A stretch of DNA of 64,000 nucleotides from Euptelea pleiosperma (GCA_035048495.1 CM068540.1:3270829-3334828), one strand, 5' to 3'; shown: positions 24,224 to 35,494, numbered from the stretch's first letter. The notes: generated from the letters alone by a model not told the origin. Made by a program: numbers and translations.

Positions 24224-24414
24224 GCTCAGCCGTTTTAACGGTAAAACGGACTGGGGGCGTTACAGTTTAGACCGTTTAAACGGCATTAAAACAGATTTCA
24301 ACGGCCGTTGAAATGGATTGAAACAGCCAGGGGCGAAAATAGAAAAAAATGGAATTAAACGGAATTTAACGGATTTTAACGGTTTTAACGATTTTAACGG
24401 AAAAAATGGTGCTG
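24224..24414. mobile_element. Palindrome-rich element X, copy 1
   Basis: Starts ccgttttaacggtaaaacgg, then actgggggcgttac. It repeats variants of the palindrome ccgttttaacgg / ccgtttaaacgg and includes ccaggggcgaaaatag. It ends in iterated aattaaacggaatttaacgg and aacggaaaaaatggt at 24414, where the host MITE (gctgattagtgatttc) resumes. Related text at 28.3-28.5, 33.97-34.56 and 63.8-64.0 kb. Confidence 0.7.
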
Positions 24415-24781
24415 ATTAGTGATTTCTAAGCGTTGGACTGGTAAACCAAAAATTAGCTTTATTAGTGATTTCTAAGCGTTGGATTGGAGTCATGCAAGTT
24501 ACTTTTAACCCTAGAATTTAGAGCAATATTGACCATTATTTGGGGTATTAGATCCATAAGTCTGACATAACTAATCAGGATGATTTAGTTTTCAGGTCCA
24601 ACTAGGGACTGGCCAAACATCCATACGGTCATCATCCTCTAAGAGTGTGCTACGTGGCCCATTGTGGTGTGTGAGGTTTACTCCAACAGTTTGGAGTCTT
24701 TGGACCTAGGGACGATGATAGTACGGATGATACTAGTATTTATCTTTTAAAACAGAGAAAAGGTTTTCTCCACGAAAGGAA

Positions 24782-25149
24782 GAGTAAACAGTCAGCGGCT
24801 CCACTGAATGCTGCCAATATGAGCCGCATGTCACATTCTTAAAAGAATACTGACCGTATAGATGTTTGGCCAATCACTAGGTGGACGTACAAACCAAAAA
24901 TCAACTTGACTAGTTATTTAAAACCTTTGGATCCTTGTACCCAAATAATGCTCAAATTCAAACGGTTAAAATCAACCCATGAAACATAACTTCAATCCAA
25001 CGCTTAGAAATCACTGATCAAGTTTATTTTTGATTTTATAGGCCACCTAGTGATTGGTCAAACATCCCTACAGTCAGTCATCTCTTAAGCAAGTGCCACG
25101 TGGCTCATATTGGCTGCAGTCAGCCGGAATAATCATCCAAGTTTTACTC
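24782..25149. mobile_element. Foldback MITE, GAGTAAAACTT family, copy F
   Basis: 368 bp. Ends gagtaaacagtcagcggc and ccaagttttactc, inner arms tgaccgtatagatgtttggc / tcaaacatccctacagtca. Exact 9-bp duplication CGAAAGGAA at 24773-24781 and 25150-25158. Contains tgccacgtggctcat. Confidence 0.93.
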
Positions 25150-25159
25150 CGAAAGGAAC

Positions 25160-25440
25160 GAGATAACTTATTATTTACACGAGTCTTCGTAACCTCCGCG
25201 AAATTCATTTTTATTTCCCAACTGCTTGGTGATGTTTGGCCATGTTTGGTGGATCCATATACCAAAAATCAGCTTGATTGAAACATTTCTATTGAATACT
25301 ACATCCAATGGCTAGAAAATCCCTGATCAGACTGATTTTTGGTGGATAGATACACCAACTGGTGGGCCAAACATCCATGCAACAGGTAGGCTGAAAGAAA
25401 ATGCCACATGGCATTTTGTGGGAGGAGAAAACATCGACAC
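25160..25440. mobile_element. Related foldback MITE, second subfamily
   Basis: Inverted arms tggatccatataccaaaaatcagcttgatt and atcagactgatttttggtggatagat with ggccaaacatccatgc. The terminal repeats are not of the GAGTAAAACTT type and borders are uncertain. Confidence 0.6.
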
Positions 25441-25555
25441 GTCAAGCAACTTGAAAATCAAATATTTTCTCAGTTCTCACCCTCGAGAAAGTTGGGTGGT
25501 GATGCAACAAGGTACACTTTAAGGTACACCTGACGCTTTTTAAACACAATTTTCT

Positions 25556-25942
25556 GAGTAAAACTTCTCTCACAGCGTTGTGACAGAAGCATCCGTCACA
25601 ACGCACAATACGAGCCACGTGGCACACTCTTAGTTGATGCTGACCGTATGGATGTTTGGCCACTCCCTAGTGGACCTATAAACCAAAAATCAGCCTGATT
25701 AGTAATTTACAACCTTTGGATCATTGCACCCAAATAACGCTCAATAATGCTCAAATTCGTACCGTTAAAATCAACCTATGAAAATAACTTCAATCGAATC
25801 GCTTAGAAATCACTAATCAGGCTGATTTGGTTTAGAGGTCCATCGAGGGACTATCCAAACATCCATACGGCCAGTGTCCATTAAGAGTATGCCATGTGGC
25901 TCGTATTGTGCGTTGTGATAGACTATGACATAAGTTTTACTC
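25556..25942. mobile_element. Foldback MITE, GAGTAAAACTT family, copy G
   Basis: 387 bp. Ends gagtaaaacttctctcacag and tgacataagttttactc, with duplicated gttgtgacaga-type internal motif. Exact 9-bp duplication CAATTTTCT at 25547-25555 and 25943-25951. Contains gagccacgtggcacac. Confidence 0.95.
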
Positions 25943-25964
25943 CAATTTTCTTACTCACCGCTGC

Positions 25965-26995
25965 CATCAGGGCCTATTGACCGCATGGATGTTTAGCCCA
26001 CCTCATGTTGGCATTTATGCCAAAAATCAGCTTATTTGATGATTTTTAGCCATTGGTTTTAATACTAAAACAAATGGTTGAATCAACAGCTATAATCATG
26101 TCTTAAAAAATAGTAACGTCCAATGGCTAGAGATTACCAATCAGGATGACTTTTGGTGTGTATATCCACAAAGGGGTGGGATGAACATCCATGCGGTCAG
26201 TAGGCCCAGATGGCAGTTGTGAGTAACAAAAATCATGCTTCCTGATGCCAAAAAGTGTCAGGTACACCTTGTTAGATCTATTTCAGAGAAAGTTTCAGCC
26301 AATTAATTCTCCGGCGCTCAAGAATTTGATGTTGGAATTAATTGCATCAATGTTTTCCCTCCAAAATGCCACGTGGCAAAGATTCATCGACCACATGGAT
26401 AATGAGCTTCCCAATTGGTAGATTTACCCAACAAAAACCGTTTTGACTGGTGATTTCTAGCTGTTTGATTTGATACCCAAAAAAAAAAATGCTTGAATCA
26501 CGCATAAAATGTGTTAAGATAGAAATCATCAATCAGGCTGATTTTGGTGTGTAAATTCACTAAAGTGTGGGCGGGCTAGACCAAGTCCAGACAGGCATTC
26601 AGTCGGTGAACCTCAAAGAATGTGCCACGTGGCATTTTCGAATGAGCAAACATATATTTTTTTTTCATCTGTCGACAAGGTAATCAACTGTCCACATTGG
26701 TTGGAAAAACTTTTGATGTTCAAAATTGCTGGAAGTGTCAATGTTTTCCCCTCCAAAAATTCCACGTGCGCACTCTCTCGGCCAATGAATCTATAGACGT
26801 TAGGCCCACCATTAGTTGATCTAAACATCAAAAGTCAGTTTAATTGGTATTTTCTAGTCGTTCGATTTGACTCTCCAAAAAAATCTCAAATCTAACGGCT
26901 AGAATTACCCCATGGGAAAATGCTCAAATTCAAATGCTAGAAATCATCAATCAAGCCATGGGATTAGTGGAGTAGAAAAATGTGCCACACAATAC
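25965..26995. mobile_element. Three decayed foldback MITEs of the second subfamily
   Basis: About 25965-26220 (gaccgcatggatgtttagcc / gaacatccatgcggtcagta), about 26345-26640 (aaaatgccacgtggcaaag / gtgccacgtggcattttcg) and about 26745-26995. All have arms built on ccaaaaatcag...tgattttt and atttctagc...gctagaaat. No duplications could be fixed. Confidence 0.65.
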
Positions 26996-27295
26996 ACATA
27001 ATGAGAAATTTTTAACATAATTTTTTTTTTACATTGAGTTGTGGGACGCAAATGTGTTACATACTATCTTGTGGATGGTGGCATGTAGTACTACTACGTA
27101 GTCAGTGTATTGTATATACTAGCAGAAGGCACGTAAGAAAGATAAAGGGAGATTGGAAACAGTTTTAAGAGAGTTGAAGAATCTTGAGAGATAATTAGGA
27201 CATCTGATGGAAAATATATTATAAAATATGGATCAACTTTTACCCCTAATAGTGTCCTTTATAATAGTAAAGATATTTTTTTCCTATTTAGAAAA

Positions 27296-27634
27296 GGGTC
27301 GGGCTCGGAGGACACCCTTTTTTACCCCTCTTTTGACACCCATTTTGGCATACCCACATAGAAGATGAATCAATGGCTGATTTTTATATATCACCCCAAC
27401 AAAAAATCAGCCCATTCTGAAATTTCTAACCCCATCAAATGTGGTTTTCAAGTTACAAGGTAAAAATCGACGGTCCATAATTCTTCAACTTCAAAACTAG
27501 TCTATGAATATTAGAATGATTTGAATTTTTGTGAGGATGACCTCCTCACCATAGAGATCATCGTCACCAAAAATCAATCATTGATTCTTCTTCTATGTGG
27601 GTATGCCAAAATGGGTGTCCTCAGAGTCCGACCC
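27296..27634. mobile_element. MULE-type MITE with GGGTCGG ends
   Basis: 339 bp. Left gggtcgggctcggaggacac, right complement gggtcggactctgaggacac. The terminal repeats extend about 65 bp (cattttggcatacccacata, tagaagatgaatcaatggc). Exact 9-bp duplication TTTAGAAAA at 27287-27295 and 27635-27643. An inverted relative lies at about 48345-48610 in GrpE intron 1. Confidence 0.93.
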
Positions 27635-27643
27635 TTTAGAAAA

Positions 27644-28259
27644 AAGGGAAACATGCTTTATTCCCGCGTAAAAATATAAAAATTCCACTATTAGGCTTAT
27701 GGGCATTCTTGTGAATGCTCCCCTCCTTGTAGGAGGGTTATTTTTTACCAAAAACTATTTTACGCAAGACGTCCAAGAGTCTTTCTATTATGTCCCAAAA
27801 CTCGATTGAAGATAACGATATATCACGAGTCGTATCTCAAGGCATGAAGGTTATTTCTAGGCTTCTAGGTTGATTACTTCATTAATTCAAACAAGTCATC
27901 TATCAGAGTTGTGTGCGGAAACATCTTTTATCCTTTTTATTATAATCATTCTTATAATATTGTTTTATAATATGAATAAGTTTATTATAAATATAACATA
28001 GTAATTTGATAATTCGCATATATACATAAACTGATGGATCAAAGTTCAACTAAAATAAAATAAAATATATACAAACTGTATTAGCTCACACACGCTCTCT
28101 CTCTTTGCTCAGGCAAAATAGTAATAAGATTCATGTTCATTTTTGTTATGTTCTACTGAAGCTGATAATAGTAAATAAACTATAAACAACCACTAAGGTT
28201 GTCTAATATGATAGTAAAGCGTAAAACTACATATACATAATTGACTACGTGCAGTGAAA
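27644..28259. other. AT-rich intergenic stretch
   Basis: No ORF, motif or element ends recognised; a short CT run at about 28092-28105. Confidence 0.5.
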
Positions 28260-28490
28260 ATAAAAATACAGTTTTATAAATTTCATTTATCGATAAAAAT
28301 AGAAGTCATATTAAACAATTTCAATTAAGAAAATTTGATAAAATTTTAAATGTACTAACAAAATTGAAATTTTAAATATTATATATTTTACGTTATTTTT
28401 GTTATTTTTTATTTTTGCCCCTGAGCGTTATAATGAAAAAATGGTAACGCCCCCAGTCAGTTATACCGTTATAACGACCCACTGTAAACC
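28260..28490 (-). mobile_element. Palindrome-rich element X, copy 2 (one end)
   Basis: Read on the minus strand from 28490: gttataacggtataactgac, then tgggggcgttaccattt, then ctcaggggcaaaaataa. This matches the start of copy 1 and of the copies at 33.97 and 64 kb. The other end was not found. Confidence 0.6.
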
Positions 28491-28514
28491 TTGGTCCACA
28501 CATCCATATGGTCA

Positions 28515-28715
28515 ACCTAACCCTAACCCTAAACCCTAAAGCTTAACCTCACCCTAACCCTAACCCTAAACCCTACACCTTAAAACCCTAACCCAAAACA
28601 TAAACCCTACATCCTAACCCTAAAATCTACATCCTAAACCATAACTCTAACTCTACCCTACACTACCCTAACCCTAACCCTAAACCTAAACCTAAACCCC
28701 TAACCCTAACCCTAA
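28515..28715. repeat. Interstitial telomere-like repeats (CCCTAAA/CCCTAA)
   Basis: About 200 bp of degenerate ccctaaa and ccctaa units, more than 25 recognisable, in CCCTAAA orientation on the plus strand. TTTAGGG is the usual plant telomere unit. It directly precedes the PMD pseudogene of the MULE. Confidence 0.9.
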
Positions 28716-28757
28716 ATCATAAACTCTAAAAATTTTAATTTTCTTTTTTTATGTTAT

Positions 28758-30720
28758 AGATGGTGTATTATGTCAATGATGATCAATTTTCGGGTGGTCT
28801 GACTATCGAAGAAGCCAAAGAGGCTTGATCACTTCATCGAGTTAACGATATATTCTAGGGACATATTAGTAATTTATTAAATAATTTTAATTTATTTTAG
28901 ACTATTATCAAATTTAATAAAAATTATTTTTAATATTTTAATAAATATAGGTTGACTATCCGATTTTACGCTCTAGGCAGCATGTGAGATGGGCAGATGG
29001 GTGGATCTTATTCGACACTCAGCATGGATTAGTTTTGACAGTCAGATTCGGACTATGCAGTTGTATTCGATGGTCTTATAGTGATCGACCATTACGTCAT
29101 GCGATTGCTGAGTGGTTTCAGCCGAAGACATCGACGTTTTATTTTAAATTTGAATAGATGTCAATCACATTAGAGGACACTCTATATTGTCTTGGCCTTA
29201 GTATCACGGGTATGCCAGTAGCTTTGAGTGAGACTCATTCAGACTACATGGAGCACATTATACGATTATTAGGGATGCTGCCTAAAGATGCTACTATTGC
29301 ACGTGGTCGAATAAAATTATCATGGATGAAGATAAATTTTAAAAAATTACCAGACAATCCGACAAATCTTCAAGTATATTTTATAATTACTTATCAATAT
29401 ATATTTTTTATTTCTTTTATTTAGTTAAATATTTAAAATGAATAATGTATTTGTTTATTGCAGATTGAGTGGTACACACGTGCTTATTTATTAGTATTGT
29501 GTGGAATCACTCTTTTTTGTGATGTGATAGGCACTTACGTCAATGCAAATTTGCTGTTTTTCTTTAAGGATTTCAACTTAGCAGGACAATATGCTTGGGG
29601 AGCTGTTGTCATTGTATATTTGTATATATAATTGAGTTGTTTTGTCCTTAAAAATAAGAATTGTATTGCAAAATGTGTGATGCTCTTGCAGGTAAGCATT
29701 GATTCATTATTTATTATTTTATTTATATTTTAATTTTAATATTTATAAATTTATTTTTATTAAAGATATGGTCACATGAACATTTGTCGGTTGGGTGGCT
29801 GCTATTGTACTCTACAGAATATAAATGTCCATTAGCATTGAGATGAACTTTAGATGAAAGAAAGTACGTAAATGAGCCTACCCGTAATGTGGCTACCTAT
29901 CGACAGGAGTTAGATTTACTTACTCCTAATCATGTAAGTTATTTTTATCGATTGTATTTATTAATATAAGTTTATTATTTGCTTAATTTTACTAATCTAA
30001 ACTTTGTTTCTTTGTAGGTTCGCTGGATGACATACATCCATTATTATTCTCTGCCAAATAATATTCTAGTAATGATACATAATGCACGACATCTCAGTCT
30101 TTATCGTGCTTGTATCATTTATCTTGATATTATTGTGTATCATCCGGTAGATAGATGTATGCGCTAGTTTGGCCTTCATCAGACTATCCCAAGTACTCCA
30201 TTTCTTGGGTGGTGGGATCTGGTCGAATGGCAATACGGATTACTATAATAGTAATTATTAGAGATTGGAAGAATAGATTTGATCGTTTTGTCATTAGTGG
30301 TCCATCAGCGCCCATTATGTTATAAGTAAATATCATATTTTAGTTAATACAGGGGTACAATATGATTTTATCTCTTTAATTTATTTTTTGTCATACTTTT
30401 AGATGAGGCATATCAAACGTGGTATGGTACCCCCGCATGCATAACATAGAACTACAATATGATGAAGAACGGTACATACCAAGGGGATATCATGATGAAT
30501 CCGACACTGAGTTGATTAGTAAAGTTGATGATGCGGTAAATTACAATTTTTATATTTTAACCTATTAAATCATTTGATAAGATAATATTAAATTTATTTT
30601 TGCAGATTGATCATATGTCTACGTGCATCAATGAGTTGGAGACTGATCATCCTGTGCGTGATCATATATGAGATACTATAGATATATTGCATCGTGATCT
30701 GCACACATCCACTATTATCT
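28758..30720 (+). pseudogene. Plant mobile domain (PMD) gene of a MULE, broken
   Basis: The translation shows the PMD layout: RWADGWILFDTQHGL (about 28986-29030), AIAEWFQPKTSTFYFKFE, then MSITLEDTLYCLGLSITGMP (29158-29217), IEWYTRAYLLVLCGITLFCD (29464-29523), AGQYAWGAVV (about 29581-29610), IWSHEHLSVGWLLLY, RWMTYIHYYSLPNN and the C-terminal RGYHDESDTEL. Several introns retain their splice sites, for example 29374-29463 (CAA|gtatat...ttgcag|ATT), one from CTTGCAG|gtaagc at about 29690, and one ending ctttgtag|GTTCGC at about 30018. In-frame stops, such as the TAG just before the MSITLED block, show it is inactive. PMD (PF10536) occurs in retroelements, in MULEs and in the domesticated MAIN/MAIL proteins. 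Here it faces a mudrA-like gene tail to tail, which supports a transposon origin. Confidence 0.82.
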
Positions 30721-30759
30721 GATTTTAGTACAATATGTATTTGAATGACATTCCATTAC

Positions 30760-33109
30760 AAAATATACAAAATAACGCATTTTCAGTTTCTTCTTCGCTC
30801 CGCTTGGCTTCACTCGTCCAAACTTGAGTTTCTCTTTTGCTTTATTTGACACTAGTTGTTCTTTGATGACAAACAAATAAAGCAAGTTCAAATAATGATA
30901 TAACTAATATTAAATAGGATTTCTATAAGATTTTCGGTTATGTCCAATACCGCCATAACGATTGCAATTTAATATTTGTACTTCTTGAACATTGGTGTTT
31001 TATCGATTTACTTTGGGACAACCAAAACAACGTCGAGTTAATGGTGGCAATATCGTAATTGGTCTCATATTTTTTAGATGTTGCAATTAATATTGATGTT
31101 GTATTCCTTCTATAGAAGTAGCATAAGTTTGTCGGTATCTTCTAATCGTTAGTTCTGGATAACAAAAATCATAACAATCCCATCTCTTATTTGTACATGC
31201 AGCTATTGTATATACACATGGAATACGACTATGTTGTCATTTTTCACATGTACAAAATTTGTTAGTCATGTCGATGACATGAATTTTATTTGTTGCTATT
31301 TTAAATTTCATGTCATCAATTGACAATAAATTTGAAAAACTTGATTTCTCTTTTCTTTTAGCAAATTTTTTTTCAGCTTTTTGAACTAGTTTTTATGTCC
31401 ATCATTGACCTTTTATCCTACACTTTTCATGAATGTTAATTATTTTACACATAATCCAATCTAATAATCCTGATATTGGTTTTAAACATAAATGTTTAAT
31501 CCAAGCATTAAATGATTCTACGAAGTTTGAGGTTAATACGCCATATCTTGGAACAGGAGAATAAGTTGTTACCCAATGAATTAATTTGTGGGATTCTTGT
31601 TCCCCCCTTCCAATAATTTATTTATAAATTTTTACATTCTTATTTTTTATCGTCTCTAGATATGAATTATAGTCTATATTATTATATATTTTTGTTATAT
31701 ACTTTTTTTTAATAATTTGCAAAAATTTAATTTTCTAAATTATTTTTTTTAAATTATGTTCAAAATGCCTTACACAAAAGAAATGCAAGTGTGAAGGAAA
31801 ATTCTCAGCAACTCCTTGTATAAGTCATTTATTTCTATCAGAAATAAAAGATATCGTACAATGAAAATGACTTAAAACTATTTCAAAAGAATTTAAAAAT
31901 CAATCCAAGTATGTTTATCCTCAGCCTCGACAACGACAAATGCTAACAGAAAAAGACTACCATTAGGGTCGACGAAAGTCGCCGCAAACAAGATACGTTG
32001 ATATTTTTCTTTCAAGAATGGACCATCTAATCTTACAATTGGTTTGCATCCAATTTTAAATCTTTCTATACATGCTTTAAAACAAATAAAAATTTGTTAA
32101 AATTTTTTATTACTATTAGTTTGAAGATGACAAATATTATTAGGATTTGTTTCTAGAATGGTATGACAATAATGCTCTAAGTTCTTATAAGCCTCTATTT
32201 TACAACTATGTATGTCTCGCATTACTTTCTCCTTAGCATTTCAAGCTTTCTTGTATAAGACGTCTACACCATGATCAAGTTTCATTTTCTTTTACTATAT
32301 CTATCGGACTATAATATTAATTATCAGCTAAATGACATCTAATTATATTTCTAATCCAATTACTAGTTGCTTAAGGATGACTACGAAAACTTATTCTACC
32401 TATGAATATGTGACAATCATTATTATAAGTACGAATTGTAATTTTTTTACCATTAGCAAGTTTTGTTACATACACACGCCATGGGCAATCTTCAACTTGA
32501 CAGGTGATAATAACTTTTTCTCTATTATGTAGGATATATTTTATCTTAAAATTCTTTTTAATTGCCAAATTTAACATTGATTGTCTAAATTTAACATTGA
32601 TTGTCTAAATTTAGTTACATTATCAAATATTTTTTCAACATATATAACATTATCATGATTGGGTCATCTGTATCATCATTTTCATTATCAACCTCTACAA
32701 TCGGATTATGGTCATCAGTTTGAAATTTATTAGATGAGCTAGGCTAACATCAAAAATCTCTATGACCATAATTCGATTGATACGATGGTGTAGGTGTAGT
32801 AGACATGAAAAGAGTTATACTCGAAGAAATTAACTTAATTTCAAAAAGATATCGCAGAGATGAATCATTAAAAATTTGAATTACATATTTTTCAGAACCA
32901 AAACAAATAACTGACCTTAGAATGAAATTTGGATGAATCTCACAGGTTGTAGCGATTTCATCCCATAATACGCCCAATGTAATCTCCGATAATACAAATA
33001 TCATTTGTGCTTCTCCACCGACGTTAGTATCCCCATTCATTTGACCTTCATAATAACATATAATGGGTTTTGTCATCATTTGTAATTGTAAAATAAAAGT
33101 ATGGAACAA
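30760..33109 (-). pseudogene. mudrA-like MULE transposase, broken
   Basis: Minus strand, N- to C-terminus: an N-terminal region (33109-32750, with FVLSEITLGVLWDEIATTCE), the MuDR DNA-binding domain (32577-32371, IITCQVEDCPWRVYVTKLAN), the MULE catalytic domain (about 32060-31900: GCKPIVRLDGPFLKEKYQ, ILFAATFVDPNGSLFLLAFV, VVEAEDKHTW), a SWIM zinc finger (about 31260-31180, CTCEK...IPCVYTIAACTNKRWDCYDF) and a C-terminal RRCFGCPK...CNRYGGIGHN knuckle (about 31040-30920). All main domains are present in order, but stops and frameshifts separate them. It converges on the PMD gene at about 30.75 kb. Terminal inverted repeats were not found, so it may be a non-TIR MULE. Confidence 0.88.
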
Positions 33110-33655
33110 GTATAAAATAATTATTTTTTAAAAAGAGATTAGATTAATCATGAATGAGAGAATGAGTGTAAAAGTAAAGAATAAGTGAGTATAAGAGAAG
33201 TGAGTAGTGTATATAAAGAAAAGGCTATAACGGACAAACGCACTTTCAAAAAATGTATGTTAGGTCGAAACACTCTTTGAAATGGCGTTTGCCCATTGAA
33301 AAATGGTTGAGTTTCAATGGATAAACATTTTTTGAAAAAGCATTTCCGAAGAATAAATGTCATTTCAAAAACATCTATCACTGACAAACACTCTTTTAAA
33401 GACCATCTAAGAGCGTTTCTTCTTAACAGCAGCTCTTTAAAAGAGCGTTTGTCAGTGTCAGATTTGACTTTGTGTAAATGCTTTTTGAAAGATCGTTTAG
33501 TTACTTTTTTTGTAAATTTTTAAAAGTTTTTTTTATTTTTGTAAATACATTAAAATTAATTTTTGTTTATGAAATTTTTCGTATAAATTATTATAATAAT
33601 AATATTTTATAATATTTATATTATATATATATATATATCTAATTTTAGAAATTAT
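33110..33655 (-). promoter_or_regulatory. MULE upstream region with iterated motif
   Basis: Upstream of the mudrA-like gene, 33230-33510 repeats variants of aacRctctttRaaa / tttYaaagagcgttt in both orientations (for example gacaaacgcactttcaaaaa, gcgtttgcccattga, acaaacactcttttaaagac, tttaaaagagcgtttgtcag). It could be the subterminal repeats of the MULE. Function is inferred. Confidence 0.5.
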
Positions 33656-33657
33656 AT

Positions 33658-34800
33658 AATACTAGTGGGTGCTCCGTGCCATCGGCATTCCTCGACAAAG
33701 GATTTGCCAAAATCAGGTGAGTGGCGGAGATCCACCGTCCATTTGGGGAAGATTAGATCTCGACCCTTCTTTATTGATGTTTATAAGAAGAGGTATAAGT
33801 AGGGAGACAACCAATGTGTTTTGTTATATAGAATAGTATAATGTCTTTATTTATGCTTAGCCTCCAAGGCATTTTTCAATAAACACATTATACTTATAAA
33901 AAAAAAATGGCCCATGCCCACGGCACTCTCCGACAAAAACGTTTGCAAAAGTTGGGTGCTTTCAGCACTCAAACAGTATAACGGACTGGGGCATTATCGT
34001 TTTTTCCATTATAACGGATTGTACGAGGGAGAAATGAGAAAATAACATAAATAACAAAAAATAACGGTGTTGAAATTTAAATTTTGAATAAATTGAGGTC
34101 AAATGAGGCAAATTGAGTGACTGAAATCTAATTGTCCACATTAGATCGATGGATTTGATCTCAACCACTCTTTATTTAACCGTCCACATTAGATGGATGG
34201 ATAAAATAAGAGAATACAACTAAGTTGTCTTGATATATGCGTGGGTGGCCAGTGCCCGCGGCACTTTCCGACAAAGTGTTTGTCAAAATCGAGTGGAAGT
34301 TAATCTTAGCCATTGATATGAAGCATAGTGGATCTCAGCCACTCATTATTGAAGCCATATAAGATAAGAGGGGTATAAGAAAACTATTAAATTTTCGTTA
34401 AATTCTATTTTTTTTAATTTTTAATTTTCAAATTTTAAAATTTAAATTTCAGCACCACTTTTTTCCGTTAAAATCATTAAAATCTATTTTTTCTATTTTT
34501 GCCCCTGGCCGTTTCAATCCGTTTTAACGGCCATTTTATCGGTAACACCCCTCTCAAGGCTTAAAAAGTGGGGCTCATGAGCCTGACCCTTGGGCTATAT
34601 CTAAATCCAACCCATTTCATTCATTATATGTAGGTAAATAGTGGGTGATCCGTGCCTGCGGCACTCATCGACAAAGCGTTTGTTAAAATTGGGTGTGAGT
34701 GGCTGAGATCAACTGTCCATTTGGTATGATAAGATCTCGGCCATCCTTTATGAAGCTGGATAAGAGAGGGAGACAACCGTCCTGTTTTGTTATATAGATA
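33658..34800. repeat. Four copies of a short dispersed repeat
   Basis: Copies start near 33662, 33908, 34246 and 34640. Each carries gtgggtgNtccgtgcc, the self-complementary gcc-x-x-cggcac core, tcgacaaagNgtttgYcaaa and a gatctcRgccactcttta block. Two copies (the first and last) end ttttgttatata-ga. The second copy is interrupted by element X copy 3. Confidence 0.75.
33972..34556. mobile_element. Palindrome-rich element X, copy 3
   Basis: Left end cagtataacggactggggc with ccattataacgg. The right end, in reverse, is ggtgttaccgataaaatggc, cgttaaaacggattgaaacg, gccaggggcaaaaatag. The two ends are inverted relatives, giving about 585 bp. Borders are approximate. Confidence 0.6.
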
Positions 34801-35489
34801 TTATATGTATATCTAGATCGTATAAAAATATTCGAATACTTGTGGCAGTCTGAAAAATGTATGTATAATTTTATACAATGTAACACTATGCACAAAATCA
34901 AGTGCAACATTCACTATCATTTTTGCAAACAAATGTGTATAATCTGTTTGTTCGCACGATTTGTTAAATTTGTCACGTCATACATTCGAATTTGTGTGCA
35001 TTTAACATGTACGAATTCCGAAGTGTACACGTCCAAAACACGCGTGAAAAAACAAACGCAGCCTAATATATAATTATTAATTCTAAAATATCATTTATAA
35101 TTCTATTATCGTCAATTGTCTAATTAAGAACCTATCAATCTCTGATTCGAGCGCATCGACATTCTGTATTCATGATTCATTATATTCCATCCACTTATAT
35201 GGTTGAATCTTCTCAAATACTATTCAATTAAAATTTTAACCTTTTGATCCATTTTTGTATATTTTTTCAAGATTTTATAACTTTTTTGTAAAAAACTCTA
35301 ATTTTAGCATGCTTACAGTCTAAACTATATTTTTTAATGTTCTTAAATCTAATGGTGAAATTGATTTTCTCATCAGACCTCTTTATAAGATTTTTAATTT
35401 TGTGACCAACACCTTATATTTTATATTTTTCCTACTTCAACTAAAATCTTGTTCAAGTCAACGGTTTTTGACTTAGAAACACACATTTA
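34801..35489. other. AT-rich stretch, no recognised feature
   Basis: Only spurious short ORFs; no motif or repeat ends seen. Confidence 0.5.
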
Positions 35490-35494
35490 CTATT

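Noticed and set aside
28515..28715. True chromosome end
   Set aside because: The repeats are degenerate, and more than 28 kb of ordinary sequence lies on each side, so it is interstitial.
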